Assembly: GCA_002405165.1 (NCBI GenBank)
Contig: DHLF01000006.1
Location: 69,023 to 118,584 of the forward strand
Length of the DNA: 49,562 bases
Source of the DNA: Christensenella sp. UBA4675
Lineage (GTDB): Bacteria > Bacillota > Clostridia > Christensenellales > Borkfalkiaceae
Direction of reading: 5' to 3'
A program made the position numbers and the translations under genes. The notes under the pieces are model-generated. The model was not told the origin of the DNA. It worked only from the letters and a program-made list of their open reading frames with translations, and searched no databases. Position 1 is the stretch's first letter; the number at the start of each line of letters is the position of its first letter. Below are positions 49,028 through 49,562 of this stretch, piece after piece.

Positions 49028-49151
49028 AAATTTCTCCTTTATTAAAATAAATATAATTTTATCATATTTAATTATATAAATCAACTTTTTAAAAAATTAT
49101 AACGAGTTTAACAATTTTTATAATTTTGACATTTCTTACGGAGTAAAAAAA

Positions 49152-49247
49152 ATGATAGATAACTTAGAACGAATAAATATAAGATTTTTCGAGTTATTCG
49201 AAGACCTTTACGAGAACGTAGAGTTTTTGTCTAAGCTTACAACCTAA
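49152..49247 (+). CDS. Possible 31-residue peptide, perhaps the 5' part of a frameshifted gene
   Basis: GGAG lies ten bases before an ATG that opens 31 codons: MIDNLERINIRFFELFEDLY and on to LSKLTT. The frame beside its end stays open to about 49368 and encodes FQTFLFQQKSVFWIIFVVCV, a plausible membrane segment. So this may be a gene of about 75 codons broken by one frameshift. I do not recognise it, and no promoter or terminator is clear. Confidence 0.3.
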   Translation: MIDNLERINIRFFELFEDLYENVEFLSKLTT

Positions 49248-49428
49248 CGCATTTAACAACTTCTCAAACCCCGATAGTTTAAAGTCGTTTCAAACCTTTT
49301 TATTCCAGCAAAAATCCGTATTTTGGATTATCTTTGTTGTATGCGTAAAATATTATTTTAGTGGCTGATTTTATGGCAAAAACAAGTAAAAAAAATAATT
49401 ATAGAAACGCAAAAAACTGAAAAGCAAC

Positions 49429-49457
49429 AAAAAAATCGTAGATAAAATCTACGATTT
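49429..49457 (-). terminator. Terminator of tRNA-Asn
   Basis: AATCGTAGAT pairs with ATCTACGATT around a three-base loop. Read leftwards, TTTTTTT follows. Confidence 0.85.
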
Positions 49458-49461
49458 TTCA

Positions 49462-49536
49462 TGGCTCCCCGTGTAGGGTTTGAACCTACGACCCTTCGGT
49501 TAACAGCCGAATGCTCTACCGCTGAGCTAACGAGGA
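49462..49536 (-). tRNA. tRNA-Asn (anticodon GTT)
   Basis: The 75-base cloverleaf, read leftwards, has acceptor TCCTCGT with ACGGGGA, D-arm TAGCTCAGCGGTAGAGCA, anticodon loop CTGTTAA (anticodon GTT), T-arm GTAGGTTCAAACCCTAC and encoded GCCA end. Its promoter is outside or at the window edge. Confidence 0.93.
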
Positions 49537-49562
49537 ATAAAATACGGCAACTACCTATCCTC

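Noticed and set aside
1..49562. CRISPR array
   Set aside because: No regularly spaced 24-40 base repeats were seen anywhere; the only tandem repeats are the 18-base units inside grpE.

Overview
The window is AT-rich chromosomal DNA from a Gram-positive-type bacterium, most likely a member of the Bacillota (Clostridia-like). The evidence is a hrcA-grpE-dnaK-dnaJ operon behind a CIRCE operator, a long SRP RNA with an Alu-type 5' domain, an L20-type leader on infC-rpmI-rplT, a guanine-class purine riboswitch on xpt, SepF, a CpsB/C/D-type phosphoregulatory module, a YlbJ homologue beside coaD and rsmD, and GGAGG-type ribosome binding sites. YlbJ- and YtxC-like genes suggest a spore-forming ancestry. 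I cannot name the genus. The standard genetic code fits every gene.

Left part (1-13 kb): the end of an acidic membrane protein; a TrmH-family rRNA methyltransferase with yebC; infC-rpmI-rplT with its own promoter and attenuator; a Ca2+-type P-ATPase, a YtxC-like gene and thrS in one run; an adenine-type phosphoribosyltransferase; a stand-alone 46-residue peptide gene; aspS; then the riboswitch and xpt.

Middle (12.5-28 kb): a BMP-family nucleoside ABC transporter (lipoprotein, tandem ATPase, two permeases) directly behind xpt, so the riboswitch, salvage enzyme and importer look like one purine-uptake module. Next come a small phage-derived cassette (BppU-like baseplate protein, lectin-fold tail protein, small ORF, XRE repressor remnant), the heat-shock operon read leftwards, and a DUF1538 membrane protein paired with a tandem P-II protein.

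Right part (28-49.5 kb): tRNA-Leu with an adjacent tyrosine recombinase and a broken gene, tRNA-Glu, 6S RNA, a signal-peptide/C-terminal-anchor surface protein, an MntP-like exporter, ileS-rlmI-rluA, SRP RNA, yggS-sepF, a four-gene exopolysaccharide module, rarA, a YlbJ-like gene convergent with coaD-rsmD-alr, pyrophosphatase and tRNA-Asn.

Most of the window is ordinary housekeeping DNA. The points most worth a second look are: a threonyl-tRNA synthetase that has lost editing-site histidines and the motif 3 arginine; a GrpE whose N-terminus is a run of six-residue cysteine repeats; a monocistronic peptide gene with its own promoter and terminator; the duplicated transporter/duplicated P-II pair; an apparently leaderless yggS-sepF transcript; and the phage receptor-binding cassette.
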